A stretch of 64,000 nt of DNA from Lindgomyces ingoldianus (GCF_010093535.1 NW_022985162.1:1147213-1211212); one strand, 5' to 3'; counted from the stretch's first letter, positions 33,640 to 45,021 are shown. Translations and numbers: made by a program. The notes: generated from the sequence alone by a model not told the origin.

Positions 33640-35539
33640 CCGTCCCGGCCAGCTTGGGTTGCTCCACCCTATCCAAGCGCCCTCTCCACCTTCTGGTTTT
33701 GCGCTCGTCGAATAACAGTATCATTGCGGTCACCTATTGTTAACCTCAGAATCCCAGAACGAGGCTGAAGGTCGGACTCGCCATCCGAATGGGGAAGGTC
33801 TCGTTGCTGTTGAGCAACATACATCCCCATAGGTTCAGCAGGCAGATTCTTGGACCTAGGTTACGTGCGAGGTTTAGGGAATTCCTCGTTCTTTGTGAAT
33901 GGATATGGGGTTTTGATGAAATGGGATGGTAAGTATAGGGGGCAGGTTGCGGAGTGTTGGTTATTGTTGGAGTTGGATTTGTCGGTATAGTGGGTAAAGT
34001 GACGAGGGGATGCGGACAATGGGGGGGGGGGGGAAATGTGTCCGCTTTTGGTTAATCTTCTCCTTTTTCTCTCCCTCTCCCTTTCCCTTCCGAACTGTAA
34101 ATGCCTAGCTAAGAAAACCAGCGGCGAGTTCGTAGACATAAAATGCAGAGAGACTTGAACTCGGATCGACGCTTTCTAACTCTCGCATCGTCATCGCATG
34201 AGCATTCAATATTAAATCCGCTTTTATAGGCCCTGACGTATCCCGCCGATGTTGTGTGCAGCCCTGTAGAATCCCGCTAACAGCGGCAGTAGCAGTGACT
34301 GTGGTGTTTCTGAAGTGCGGGAGCCTTGCGGTGGAAGATCTAGCGTCGCTGTCTGTATGGCTCTGCATGCTTTCTCGGAGAGTCCCTCCACCTACAGAGC
34401 CGGAGTTGCGCACGATATGGGCGCGTCCTAAACAACGCAAGCTCACGGGCTGTGCTGTCTTACGTCTAGGATGACGGGATGGCGCAGCGTCCGAGGAGAA
34501 GCACACAGCGTCGTTTTTGTTGTCAAAATCCACGAGCGTGGGTATTGTGGTCCCAGAATCGTTCCCCGGATTTGACTATACGGGGGCAACGAATCCAAAA
34601 TCCCTTCTTTCTGTCTCGCTCTACCCCTCTCCCTCTCATGCCTACCTCTACTGCGTTGCGAATAAGCACGCAAGGAATGATCAGTTGCAACATTCGACCA
34701 AGCCATGTCGTCGTCGTCATGGATTGAGTGGTGGATCCCTAAGCCCTCGAGTCCGGAAAAACTCGTTTACCGACCTAGTTCGCTCCGTCTCCTCATCTTC
34801 CCACTCCGCATCACTACCATATCCCAATCCCATATTCTCATATAGAAAATTCTGCCTTCCACTCCCCCGATGAAGCCCTTCAGCTTCTTCGTCTGCAGAC
34901 TCCATATCGAGCCAATCCTTCCCCGAAAAAGACCGTATCCACGAAATCGTTCATATCTGGGCGCGGCGATAATGGAGATTTTGGTTTGTGCGATGGTGAA
35001 GACATGATGCTTTGGATAGTTGGCGTTCAATCTCGTGCTTGGATCAAAACAGGCTGAATGCAGTTTGCGGTGCGGCGCAGAGAAAGGACTAGTTGTCAGG
35101 AGGGTAGAAGATGGGATCAAATTTTAAGTTCGCGGAACGAAAGGCGAAATAACCAAACAAAGGAGATATGGACTCGATATGTAAACAGTTTGAGACTCTA
35201 TGTTGTAGAATGCAGTTTCCCAAGCCAGGATCAGATGATGCAAATACTAAAATTTGGTTGTTGCATTCCTGAGCAAGAGAGGGGTGGAAGTTTGTGAAGA
35301 ATGTGACGGAATAAAAGTAGAGACTAAGAAAGGTCGATGAATAGAAATATTCTTATTCGGAGATATACAACAGCCCTCGTCTAGAAGCTGGAATCTCTAT
35401 TTCGCGGGCCACGATGGGCGGAGACGATGAATTCTAAAATGCCGTGCCAGATCATGATAAACAGAAATATTCATCCAAAACGTAATAATACTTTGATATG
35501 CCTCACCCGTTCTCTTACAGACCAATTAGTTGCTCAGAT
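33640..35539. other. Low-support region with a decayed coding stretch on the minus strand
   Basis: On the minus strand an ATG at 34954 opens an acidic, protein-like frame (MNDFVDTVFSGKDWLDMES ... GYGSDAEWEDEE) that ends at 34717. A second frame continues with SIHDDDDMAWSNVATDHS and on to a gtaaga site near 34460. The two may be pieces of one broken gene, or separate exons whose splice sites I cannot fix. A G-run of about 12 lies at 34021-34032. No plus-strand gene is supported. Confidence 0.3.
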
Positions 35540-36582
35540 CTACTCTTCATCTCGATCAAACGCCTTAGTCATGGCTTTGTGTGCAAGTTCGACACCCAAG
35601 AAGGTTGCTGCGTTTGCCGGAACGGCCCGAGCCATTGCTGGCCCCATACCTGGGAAGAAGGCTTTAATACCTCCACTAGCATGAATGCCTTTGATGGTAC
35701 CACTGATCGTTGGCCGCCCCTCTGCACTCTGCAACCGTGATTTGACGGTGTCGATTGGAAACACGGGTATCCACATGGCGATACCGGCGGCACCGCCAGC
35801 AACCATGACAGCGGAGAGTGAGAGCTGACCTGGCTGCCCTGTAGCCGGGTCCTTCGGAGTGAGTTTTCGCTTGATGATCTCGTACGTAGCAAAGTACGCT
35901 GCAGATCCTGGCCCATCTCTAGCAAGTGTCATAGCGGAGCCCCGGAACACAGACCGAATACCGCCCTCTTTGTAAAGCTGCCGTACAACATCAACGCCCC
36001 CAGAGTATTTGGGTTTCTCGCCAGGCGCTAGCTGCTTTTGCCCTTGAATTTGGAGGAGCACCTTTACACGCTCGAAAGGAGCCGTGATGAGGGTCATGGG
36101 AATGGCACTGAAGAAGCCGGCGGCCGAAATCTGGGCGACTGAATACTGGTTGTTCTGTACCGTAGAGAAGGTAGACACAAGTTGCTTGCCAACATCGTAT
36201 CCCCAGAACGAAACGGCGACTTAGTCATGGTGAGTATTTGCTTTTTAGCGGTGCTGCCACAGAATCAAAACTCACACATTGGCGTCACTCCCACAAGAGG
36301 CGCCTGCACACCAGCATAGAGGCCTCGTGCTAGACCCTCTCTTGCGATTGTTCTCCGGACGACATCCATTGCTCCACTATAGACGCCCTTCTCTGCCGTT
36401 TGAAGTCGCACCTTTACTAGATCAAACGGATGTCCGACAACGACTGCACACACTCCACCCACACCGCCGGCGACCAGCGCTCGCAGCGACTGGAGTGTGC
36501 TTTTCGAGGCGACCACAACATCCTCCTTTATTCCCTCGGTGGAGTGCAGGGTCTCGGGCTTGAGAAGGTTCTTCGTGGTCAT
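35540..36582 (-). CDS. acuH: Mitochondrial carnitine/acylcarnitine carrier
   Basis: Exons on the minus strand are 36276-36582 and 35540-36219 (328 residues); the 56-bp intron starts gtgagt and ends actaag. The protein has the three-repeat mitochondrial carrier fold with signatures PFDLVKVRLQ (from residue 52), PFERVKVLLQ (about 149) and PIDTVKSRLQ (about 250). The segment GVTPM-FAVSFWGYDVGK across the splice junction and the PFERVKVLLQ repeat are hallmarks of the Crc1/AcuH/CAC subgroup. It exchanges acylcarnitines for carnitine across the inner mitochondrial membrane, which brings acetyl and acyl units from peroxisomes and cytosol to mitochondria; in Aspergillus it is needed for growth on acetate and fatty acids. 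The ATG at 36582 is the first in frame. The length matches the family. Confidence 0.93.
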
Positions 36583-37372
36583 GCTGGGGGTTGGGGGGAC
36601 GCGGGGTGCGTCAGCCAAGGTCAAGTTGTGCTTTGAAAGGGGAGGAGTCAAATCAAGAAGAGCATTCAAGAAGGAAGGTATAGGAGGAGAGTGAAACAAT
36701 TCGGCGAAGAATCTGAAGCGTGAAGATTATCGTCCTGCAGGTGAAGGCGTTGATTAACATGTGCGCCGCTCCAGATTTCCGGGCCTTGGCTCACGTCGGC
36801 CGTGGATCGGCACTCCTCGCACCTCGGCAAAACCCTGAAGGATCCCCGCCTTATTAAGCCGCCTCTCTCCTCCATCTCCAGATCCCGCATCTTGCGTCGT
36901 ATTTGTCGCAGCCGGGCGGTGCGAGTGCTGAGGCTCTCAAGCGAGCATCGTGATGCTAATACAGTCAGCTGCACGACGTTGATTTAGACTTTCATCCTTG
37001 ATACATGTGGGTGGATCTCCGCACAGCACGGTCAAGGACGAGGGTGTGTCCGACTGAGTGGCAGTGGACACAATGCCTCGGTGCGCGATCGCCCGGTCTA
37101 ACGGCTGACTGCAGGCTGGGGAAACGCCACACTGAGACCCGCCCACTGAGTTCAGAGGCTGTTGGCGGGTACCTGCGAGCATGCTAACCGTCTCGGCTAA
37201 GGTTTTTGGCTGCCCGGAGTTGCGGCCGGTGAATCGTGTCTCTACAATGTTCCTGAAAATCATTAAGAGCCACCGCGTCACGATCATATGAAGAAGGGTT
37301 GGAGTCCGGGGTGGAAAGCCTCGTCGAGTCATGTGTCTATTTTGCCATGTCCTACAATGTCGTACAAGACGT
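36583..37372. other. Intergenic region upstream of the carrier gene
   Basis: It contains the carrier promoter and the 3' flank of the peroxiredoxin gene, both on the minus strand. The antisense-looking frame 36937-37476 is not supported as a gene. Confidence 0.4.
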
Positions 37373-38264
37373 CTACTTGCCGATGTTAGTAAATCGCAGG
37401 TACGGCTTGACTTCCTTAACGTCGCCAAACTTCTTCCTGGCATCTTCTGTTGACACTGATGGTGGTACGATGACATCCTCGCCGGCAGTCCAGTTGATGG
37501 GCGTCACCACACCCTTCTTGTCGCCCGTCTGCAGGCTATCAATGACCCGCAGCACCTCGGCTGTATTCCGCCCGGTAGAGGCAGGATACAGCATTACCAA
37601 TCGTATCTTCTTGCTCGGGTCGATTATGAAGACTGAGCGAATCGTAAACGCAATTCCTTTTCCCTTGATGTTGTCTAAATCATCCTGGGCGATCATGTCG
37701 TAAAGGAAGGCGACGTTGCGGTCGGCATCGGCGATAATGGGAAACTGCACATTTGTATTACAGACTTCGTTGATGTCGGACACCCACTGGTCGTGCGACG
37801 TGAGGTCGTTCGCGCTCTAAGAAACCCGCATCAGAATGAAGACAGTAGCCATGTAGTAAAAGGATCATACCAGCCCGATCATCTTGACGCCGCGCTTCTC
37901 GAACTCATTCTTCAGCTTTGCGAACGCACCCAGCTCTGTTGTGCAAACTGGCGTAAAGTCCGCGGGATGTGAGAAAAGGATCGCCCAGCTGTTGCCGATG
38001 AACTCGTGGAAATCGATGTCACCATGTGTAGTCTTCGCCTTGAAATTCGGAGCTGCATGTCAATTAGAATCGTAGAAGAGCCTCAAGTACATAATACTTG
38101 CCTACTGATCCAAGGCGGAGACGCGGCTGTTCTGCTGACGTGACAAGGAATCGTCGTAAGAGGGGCGTTGATGGACGTTGAATATTGAGTTTGGGGCGGG
38201 CAGCAGAAGCACGCGCAGTGAAGCAGAGAGCTCGAGGAGCAGCACGCGTAAGAATTGAGGCCAT
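37373..38264 (-). CDS. PRX1: Mitochondrial 1-Cys peroxiredoxin
   Basis: Exons on the minus strand are 38102-38264, 37871-38052 and 37373-37816 (262 residues). The first intron (38053-38101) uses a GC donor, gcaagt, and ends atgcag; the second (37817-37870) is gtatga...ttag. The N-terminus (about residues 1-45) is rich in Arg, Ala and Ser, as in a mitochondrial targeting peptide. The peroxidatic site is FTPVCTTE with the cysteine at about residue 91, and the Prx6-type C-terminal domain ([21 protein letters not shown]) is complete with no resolving cysteine, so this is the Prx6/Prx1 class. It reduces hydroperoxides in the matrix with glutathione or thioredoxin help. Confidence 0.92.
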
Positions 38265-39344
38265 TGCGTTGTGACTTCGGGCTCAAATGGACCAGGATGT
38301 TGCTGTCTTGAAGGGATTCTCAAACTTCCATATCTGCTGACTAATGACTGGTGGATGGCGTCATCTTGGGCCGGCTGTGCTCGGGCCGAAGCTAGACGCA
38401 TTTGTCGCTTGTCCCCGAGGTATATGAACGCTAGCGAGGAAGATATCGCGATGATCTACGGGTTGATAGTTTGATTTTCCTTGGAATTGTCTTATTCAAC
38501 CGTGCTATTTTTAAATTTAGAAGCACTAATCGCAGAGAAAAGGAAGTCTTCATAAATGTCACCTAAAATCAACAGTGACTACCTCGTCGGGCCCGGCATG
38601 TTCCCCTGGACAGCTTGCAATATCGGCCCGATGTTGTCGCCTCAACCCCCCTCTTCCTGACCATCCTCGTCCCAAAGCTACACGAGAAGGGCGCGTTTGT
38701 ACAATAGTTGCATCACTTCAGGATGTGGAGGATTCCAGTGCCTGCTTAGGGTATGTTTTCCTTTTCGTTCCGAGTTTTGGGGCTGAGCTTTGTTTCTGAG
38801 CCAGCGCACGTTGGTAACAAAGTAAGCTCCTCTCAATAGACAAAACCTGCAAAGGTTTCGAGGAGCTTTCACCTACTTTGTTAAACAACTCTTCCAGTTA
38901 CAAGAACAAGCAAGAATAAGAGAACAAAACAGTAAATAGCTTCGTGCAAAGAAAAATGGAATAGCCTTTTTCCTCAATTCTGCTTAATCTTAAGCTTGTT
39001 CGCCACTCTACTTGGCTAAGATACTTGGCATTAAAGAAGGTTAAATTTTTGGGATGCGGCTTTCTTTGTCACCCGCGTCATGTTCAATGAAACAGACGCC
39101 TGTGGCGAATTCGGGGACGTCAACACAAGTGCCACTCCCGTTATATTGTTCCTCGCCTGAAGTTGAGGTATGCAAATTTATTTAGTCCTGATATGTCAGC
39201 TGCACTGTGTAACTTTAGCCCCAAAACAGATTAGGCTGCGGACGACAAGAGAGACGAAGACTTACAACCCCGCTGCAAACATGCCTAATACAACACAGTT
39301 AACGCCATTAGAAGTACGTAAATCTCTCGCGTGTGTTGTGCACG
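38265..39344. other. Divergent intergenic region between PRX1 and RMT2
   Basis: Both promoters should lie here. No gene is seen. A short frame beginning MPNTTQLTPLE (39281) precedes the RMT2 start but does not splice into its frame. Confidence 0.4.
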
Positions 39345-40678
39345 ATGGACGATCCAGCTTTCCAAGTCGAAACCGACCTGCAAACGCAAAGCTTGCTCCT
39401 AGCTGCCGCAAACCACGATGTGCGCGCTCTGCGGGACCTTCTCCGCAATACCTCCGCGAACGTGCAAGACACTGAGACTGGATTCACGCCTCTTCATGCT
39501 GCGATTGCGGCTTGCGAACCCAACGAACCTGTGCCCCCACTTGTGCCTTCGAAACAGGTCAACGGACATACAAATGGAGAGACTACCAACGGAGAAATTG
39601 CACAAGAAAATAGCGCGGACCAGAGGCAAGAGTTGGAGATGGCAGAGAAGACAATCCGGCTCTTGTTTCTGAACGGAGCAATCTGGAATGACTTAGATAG
39701 CAATGGCGAGACGCCAGGCTGTATAGCGCTTAGATTGGGGCTGAAGGAGCTCTATGAACTATGTGTGGATGCCGGCGTGAGGGCGGAATTGTTGCTGAGC
39801 CGATTGGATGAGTATCAGCGTTTGGGAGATACCGATTCGGAAGAAGGCGGGGGTGAAGTAGCTGAGGAAACTAATGAAGGGGCTGAGAGAGAGGACCTCA
39901 ATGTTGAGGAGGGAGGACATACCGCCCAGGAAGCAGCAGACGAATCTACCCAGAACCCGAATTACCTCTCTTCAATTTTGACATTCGACCGTAACAGGAT
40001 ACTTGATAGGTCTGATAACGGTGTAATGATGGAATGGGAGACCACACTCATGCGCCGATCTGCAGAGCTCTTACTTCCTTCAGCTAGCTTACGAGTCTTA
40101 AATGTTGGGCATGGGATGGGCATTATCGACAGCATCTTCCAGGATAACAGTCCGAGCTCCCATCACATCATTGAGGCTCATCCAGATATCCTGAAGAGGA
40201 TCAAAGAGCATGGTTGGTACGATAAACCTGGTGTCGTCGTTCACGAGGGGCGATGGCAGGATGTCTTGCCCGGTTTGGTGGAGAAAGGAGAGCTGTTTGA
40301 CGCCATCTATTTCGACACCTTCGCCGAAGAATACAAGGCGCTTCGGGAGTTCTTCACTGAATACGTAATCGGATTACTGGATCCAGCAGGAGGTGTGGAT
40401 AGAGAAGGTGGGAAATTCGGATTCTTCAATGGAATGGGGGCGGATCGGCAGGTCTGCTACGATGTATACAACAAGGAAAGTCAGATTCGCAGCTAAGCAA
40501 TCTTTAGCTAACAAATGAGCAGATCGTGGAAATGGATCTCTTTGAAGCCGGCTTTGACACGGAATGGGAAACTATCCCAATCCCAAATCTTGACTCTGAA
40601 GGCAAATGGGAAGGTGTGAGGAGGAAATATTGGGTTCTTGACAAGTACAAATTGCCGACATGCAGCTTCATTGGCTGA
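39345..40678 (+). CDS. RMT2: Protein arginine N5-methyltransferase 2 (Rmt2)
   Basis: Exons are 39345-40463 and 40523-40678 (about 424 residues). The N-terminal part has ankyrin-like sequence (TGFTPLHAAIAA; NGETPGCIALRLGLKELYELC). An acidic linker (about 165-205) leads to a methyltransferase domain with the SAM-binding loop LRVLNVGHGMGIIDS and IIEAHPDIL, then AIYFDTFAEEY. The last exon gives IVEMDLFEAGFDTEWE and ends CSFIG. Rmt2 methylates the delta nitrogen of an arginine in ribosomal protein Rpl12 in yeast. The intron donor is uncertain: the canonical GT at 40464 gives CYD-IVEMD, while reading on to a GA-type site after VYNK would keep four more residues. The acceptor (gagcag, with a gctaac branch) is clear. 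The ATG at 39345 is the first in frame. Confidence 0.92.
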
Positions 40679-40735
40679 AACAACGCCAGATATCGATCTC
40701 AGACACTAACTGACAAGTTACCAAGCAATATTTCT

Positions 40736-41914
40736 CTAAGCGCCATTTACACTGTTCGTGCCATTCACACCATTCAAGCCCTCCATCAGTCCGTGCTCTT
40801 TAAGCAGTCCATTATATCTTGCTTGTCTGGGCTGGACTAGCTGTCTTGCTGCTTCTGCTCCGACTACTGGTAATCGCTTAAGGCCATCCTTTCTCATATT
40901 CTCTGGTACGACCTTCGGATCTAGGAGTCCAACCTGAACGAGGATAGAAGCCTGGTCCCAGTACATATGTTCTGATACCAATTTGCCACCCCTCGCCGTC
41001 ACTACACTGACGACGGCGATCTCGACATGTCTATCTGTCGGCGGTACTCCTGGTAGAATCCAATCTATCTCGTCGGTATGTGTGAACGACACCACCATCT
41101 CATCCACAACCTTATCAACACCAATAGTTCTGGAAACCAACCGAATGTCAAAATCCTCCACCAAACTCGGAATGAAGAACTCGCGGTAAAACTCCTCCAA
41201 TTTCTTCCTCCCCATCCCTCCTTCTAGAGTAGGGAGAATTGTAACGTGTGGGCTCGCTTGCGTCATATTCTTCACCACTGCTAAACTCCCCTGTTCCGGC
41301 ACGTCAACATCATATTTCCCTCGCCACATTTCCTCCACTATAGTCTCAAGGTCAACATCCCTCTTGAAGCCCCTCCGCACACAGGCCAATGTCCTACTCC
41401 ACGCAAGATTCGCTTCGACCTCCGAATATTGCTTCGCTGCCGGATCTACAAAACCAGAAGTGCAGTGCTCGTAACGATAGCACTTCCACTCACACGTTTC
41501 GGGTGGCGCAGAGATCTGACTCAAACCCGCGATGTGTACAACAATCTGCAACAAACTCGGATACTTGGTTTTCGGATTCGGTAACACGGTCGGATAGTAT
41601 GCTACCAACGCGCACAGCTTCGGCATCGGTTTAATCGCCGCTTTCAATACCACGCTCGCCGCTTCTCCGTGGCAAATCAGTGCGTAGGTCTCACCTAGTT
41701 CTAAGTCATTGTGCAGGGCTTTTAAGGTTCTGAGGTAGCCTTGTTGGTCGTGGGGCGTGTAAGGGAAGTATGTCGCGTCAAATCCTTCCTCTTTCCAATA
41801 TAATAGAGCCTTTTCCGGTGGATGGGGAGAGGAGGAAGTCAGCCATATGCGCGGAGGCATGGAGTTGAAGGTTAGGAATCCGGAGCCGGACTGGGTAGGA
41901 TTCGCGATGGACAT
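40736..41914 (-). CDS. Two-domain protein: alpha/beta-hydrolase-like plus SnoaL-like
   Basis: This is a single exon of 392 residues. The N-terminal half resembles dienelactone-hydrolase-type alpha/beta hydrolases (RIWLTSSSPHPPEKALLYWKE, LRTLKALHND, YALICHGEAASVVLKAA, LVAYYPTVLP), but the nucleophile elbow reads ICHGEA, without the usual Ser or Cys in a G-x-S/C-x-G motif, so hydrolytic activity is doubtful. The C-terminal half (about 235-375) reads like a SnoaL/NTF2 fold (LEEFYREFFIPSL, RTIGVDKVVDEMVVSFTH, SEHMYWDQASILVQVGLLD), which forms a small-molecule pocket. A low-complexity tail repeats a GVNGTNSVNG pattern. It lies tail to tail with RMT2, 57 bp apart. The function is unknown. Confidence 0.85.
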   Translation of the reverse strand: MSIANPTQSGSGFLTFNSMPPRIWLTSSSPHPPEKALLYWKEEGFDATYFPYTPHDQQGYLRTLKALHNDLELGETYALICHGEAASVVLKAAIKPMPKLCALVAYYPTVLPNPKTKYPSLLQIVVHIAGLSQISAPPETCEWKCYRYEHCTSGFVDPAAKQYSEVEANLAWSRTLACVRRGFKRDVDLETIVEEMWRGKYDVDVPEQGSLAVVKNMTQASPHVTILPTLEGGMGRKKLEEFYREFFIPSLVEDFDIRLVSRTIGVDKVVDEMVVSFTHTDEIDWILPGVPPTDRHVEIAVVSVVTARGGKLVSEHMYWDQASILVQVGLLDPKVVPENMRKDGLKRLPVVGAEAARQLVQPRQARYNGLLKEHGLMEGLNGVNGTNSVNGA

Positions 41915-43654
41915 GATGCGCGATGCTTAACATCAAGGTCTATAAAATATTTCGCAACCGTTAGATACAAGAAGAGAAGCGGGGTGATCGCAGCGGTGTT
42001 GCCGCTGCCGAAACTGGCTCCCTTGTAACCAGCGAGAGAAGAGAATTTGGGGTTCTGCGACACGAAGCGGGGAAGCATCACCCTTCTTAATCCCGGCCCA
42101 GACTCTCTAAAACTTGGAAAGGTGGGATGAAGCTTACGCACAGGCCGCTCGGTGAGGTTCCGATGAAACTATGTCTGATGACGTCAGTGACATTCACGTG
42201 GCGGGGCTTGGAGCGCGTTGCGCCTTCAACTACCACGTGAATGGGGTGATTCTTAACACAGTGTCGCGGGACCCCCTTAAGCTAGACCTAGGTATCTCTC
42301 AGCATTTAGCCTACCGATGCCACACCTTGAGCAAGTCGCCTTGAAGCGAAATGAACTATGACAGATACTTCAACCGCTTCCATGCAGGAGCATAACACTC
42401 AAAGAGAAGTTTCTGGACCCTGTGGGATATTCTCTCCTTCACCATATCTGAGGAGACGCTCAAGAGCATGAATGGAGATAACCCGCATCCTTCTTGTCAT
42501 TTCTAGTCTCTTTCGCGACAGTATTCTAAAAACAATGTCCAGAACTTGACAGTACGTGATACTATATTCTGCTTACCGTAAAGAAATATGAGCGAGCTAT
42601 TTGACGAGGCTATTTTAGAAGATACAAGTGTGCATCAGGAATAAACCTTGTTTTCCAGTATATTTCTTCAATTTTCACAGCTACGATGCCGGAGTATATT
42701 TGAAATGTCCATCTTCACTAGTGATTAGAATGGGGAAATTTGGAATCTAACGAAGCGGACTGGGTGGAAGTCTTACAGACTTGACTTATAGTAAGTCGGA
42801 TTGAATACGAACCCAAACCAGCAGCCTACCCAGTGTCCATATTCCGATTTCCTCAAGGTTTCTTCTACCGGTCTTGAGATTAAAGGGGGGAGCTTTAGTG
42901 GGGCGAATACAGCACTTCAAGCCGCATATTACTATTGAACTGCTTGGTCAGGCACTTCCAATTCCAAGGTCGAACCAGTCGGGATTCCCCAATATACGAG
43001 CCATGGTAGCTGAAACCTATATGGACGACTCTGCATGTCCTAAGCTAGAACCCATTTTCTCTTACCAATATCTCTGTTTATGTAACATGATTTTGGCGCT
43101 GCAATCAACCATATATTAACTGGAGACTAAGCGAGGTAATCTTGCACGTACCGCTCCCTAACTTTGGGAATGTTATGCGATAATCAGGTTTCTCTGTTTA
43201 GCTTAGTTCGTCACACTGTGCATTCGTATTTCGCGTTTGTGTACTCTTTTCAGATCGGGAGATTAGGGCTTGTGTTGATTAGATCCAGATCCTTCTCTCC
43301 ACACTACAAAGCCTTAGCTACACCCCCCGAACAGCCGTATGGCACCACAATGTTTGGCGCATTGCCTTTCCGTCTAGGATCGTTGGTTTTGGTTGGTGGG
43401 TTCTTGAAGATGGGTTTCGCTGTTGGGTTGCGGTTTTTTAAAAACTTGCTTGAACTCCAATCTATATGAGCTTGGCTTGAGGGAAGACCATCAGCAGGAT
43501 GATGATGAAGATCTTGGCAGGAGGTGAAAGAAACTAAGAGTATGAGGTATAAAATCCTCCTGTGAAGCCGTCCAAATATGCCCTCTGAAGCGTTGATATT
43601 TAAGGTCCAAACTTCCCTACCTTACGCCAAAACCCAATCATTCCAACCTCCACC
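41915..43654. other. 1.7-kb intergenic region
   Basis: No gene is supported; the frames at 42874-43119 and 43164-43469 lack domain features. The right end carries the promoter of the secreted protein gene, with tataaaa at 43548-43554. Confidence 0.4.
43548..43554 (+). promoter_or_regulatory. TATA element of the secreted cysteine-rich protein gene
   Basis: The word tataaaa lies 101-107 bp before the ATG at 43655, a usual spacing for fungal TATA-driven, strongly regulated genes. Confidence 0.6.
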
Positions 43655-44048
43655 ATGAAACTTACCACAACAGCCCTCCTCTTCCTCCCTCTAGCCCTCT
43701 CCTCCCCAATCACTTCCCCAAACCCCCTCGCCGAAGCATATTCAGCGCTCCAGGTCCGCGACAAATACTGCAACTTCCACCCGACTGTCTCATCAGCCCA
43801 AGGTTGCGACGAAGACCGCTGGAACCAGAAGCGCAAGCGCACAGTCCAGGTCGGAGAGCGATTTGGCGTCAGGTGTTGGAGCGAGGGCAAGTGTATCTCG
43901 GGGAATTGTAAATGGGATTATATTCCTGGTTGGGATTGTTGGATTAGTGCGCATTGGACTAACGATGGGTGTGAAGGTGAGTTGTATAACTTCCAATGAT
44001 GAGAGTGAGGGCTAACTGGACCTAGATGGCGTGCCACATCCTTGTTAA
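43655..44048 (+). CDS. Small secreted eight-cysteine protein (effector-like)
   Basis: Exons are 43655-43976 and 44026-44048 (114 residues). The 49-bp intron has donor gtgagt, branch ggctaac and acceptor cctag; without splicing the frame would end LYNFQ with only seven cysteines. A clear signal peptide (MKLTTTALLFLPLALSS, cleavage near residue 17-18) precedes a mature part with eight cysteines: DKYC, GC, RC, KC, NC, DC, GC and the final residue before the stop. An even number fits four disulphide bonds. A basic run (QKRKR) lies mid-protein. No known domain is recognised. Such proteins in plant-associated fungi often act outside the cell, but a role here is inference only. Confidence 0.8.
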
Positions 44049-44942
44049 ATGGAAATGATGGGGATGGCCATAAAAAAAGGAGAGGACAGTGGTAGGTTGA
44101 TAGAGAATTCATGTGGAGATGGTTGATGGGGGGTGGTTGTGAAGTGCGAAGGATATCATGTCAATTTGATAAAATGAGTATTCGATTGGATTGGCCGCGG
44201 ATTTAAGTGGGAGATGAATAGGAAAGTAGTAACTGAGCGCTTGACGTCTCAAACTGGACAATCCGATAATAGAAGCCTTTATTGCCATTGCTAAAACAAT
44301 TATCCTTCTAAAAGAACGTCTGGAGATGATGCGAGAATAAAGTTGTTTCGTTCGATCCTCTCTTTCGAAACATGGAAAGATTTCCTCGCTTGGCACTTTC
44401 CTTTCTAAGATCGGTTAGTGAGAGAGATTCGGTTGAAACTTAGTGCATCATGTGAGCAGAAACGATAAGTGCCAAGTTTGTCAATAATAGATGGAGATAA
44501 AACTGGGGGCCTCTTGGAGTAGGTATTAGAATGTGGATAGAGTGTGGATTCCTCCGTACGGTAATGGCAGTAGAGTTTTCTGGGCGAAGGTTCGGACTTC
44601 GTTCTCAGCCCCTGCCCTCTCCAGGCAGGACGTGTAGTAGCGAACGGTTCTGGTTAAGGGAAATTATAATCGCTTCTGGAGCGGCAAAATTTTGCATCAT
44701 ATTATTTTCTCCAGTATGTCTAGGTCATATTTATTCTGTCGATGACGCGATGTCTCGGTGGAGTTCTGGGTAGAGCGGTGAGTAGTCTGGTTGGCTCAAG
44801 ATCCGAAGCCCCGCTTATTGTCTCCGGGAAATCTTCTTTTAGATGTTTGAGAGCTATGTTCAATTTGAACTATATACGGCTATATAGGTAAAAATAAAAG
44901 CCCCAAAGTTAATTCATGTTGTAATGGCGGTGGAAATTTCCA
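44049..44942. other. Intergenic region
   Basis: No gene is seen; the minus-strand frame 44109-44396 has no features. Confidence 0.4.
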
Positions 44943-45020
44943 GCCCGCTTGGCTCAGTGGTAGAGCGTATCACTAGTAGCCGCTATGATAAGGTCATCAG
45001 TTCGATTCTGATAGTGGGCA
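44943..45020 (+). tRNA. tRNA-Thr (anticodon AGT) with a 6-nt intron
   Basis: The acceptor stem pairs GCCCGCT with AGTGGGC (one G-T pair) and the discriminator is A. The D arm reads GGCTCAGTGGTAGAGC. The anticodon stem is TATCA with TGATA, and the loop is CTAGTA-gccgct-A, so the anticodon AGT is followed one base later by a 6-nt intron, the normal eukaryotic position. The T arm is ATCAG-TTCGATT-CTGAT. A T-rich stretch (tcttttt) starts at 45022, as expected for an RNA polymerase III terminator. The loop minus the intron (CTAGTAA) is the usual tRNA-Thr(AGT) loop. Confidence 0.93.
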
Positions 45021-45021
45021 T

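Noticed and set aside
36937..37476. A 179-codon minus-strand frame
   Set aside because: It overlaps the 3' end of the peroxiredoxin coding exon in another frame and has no domain; chance frame.
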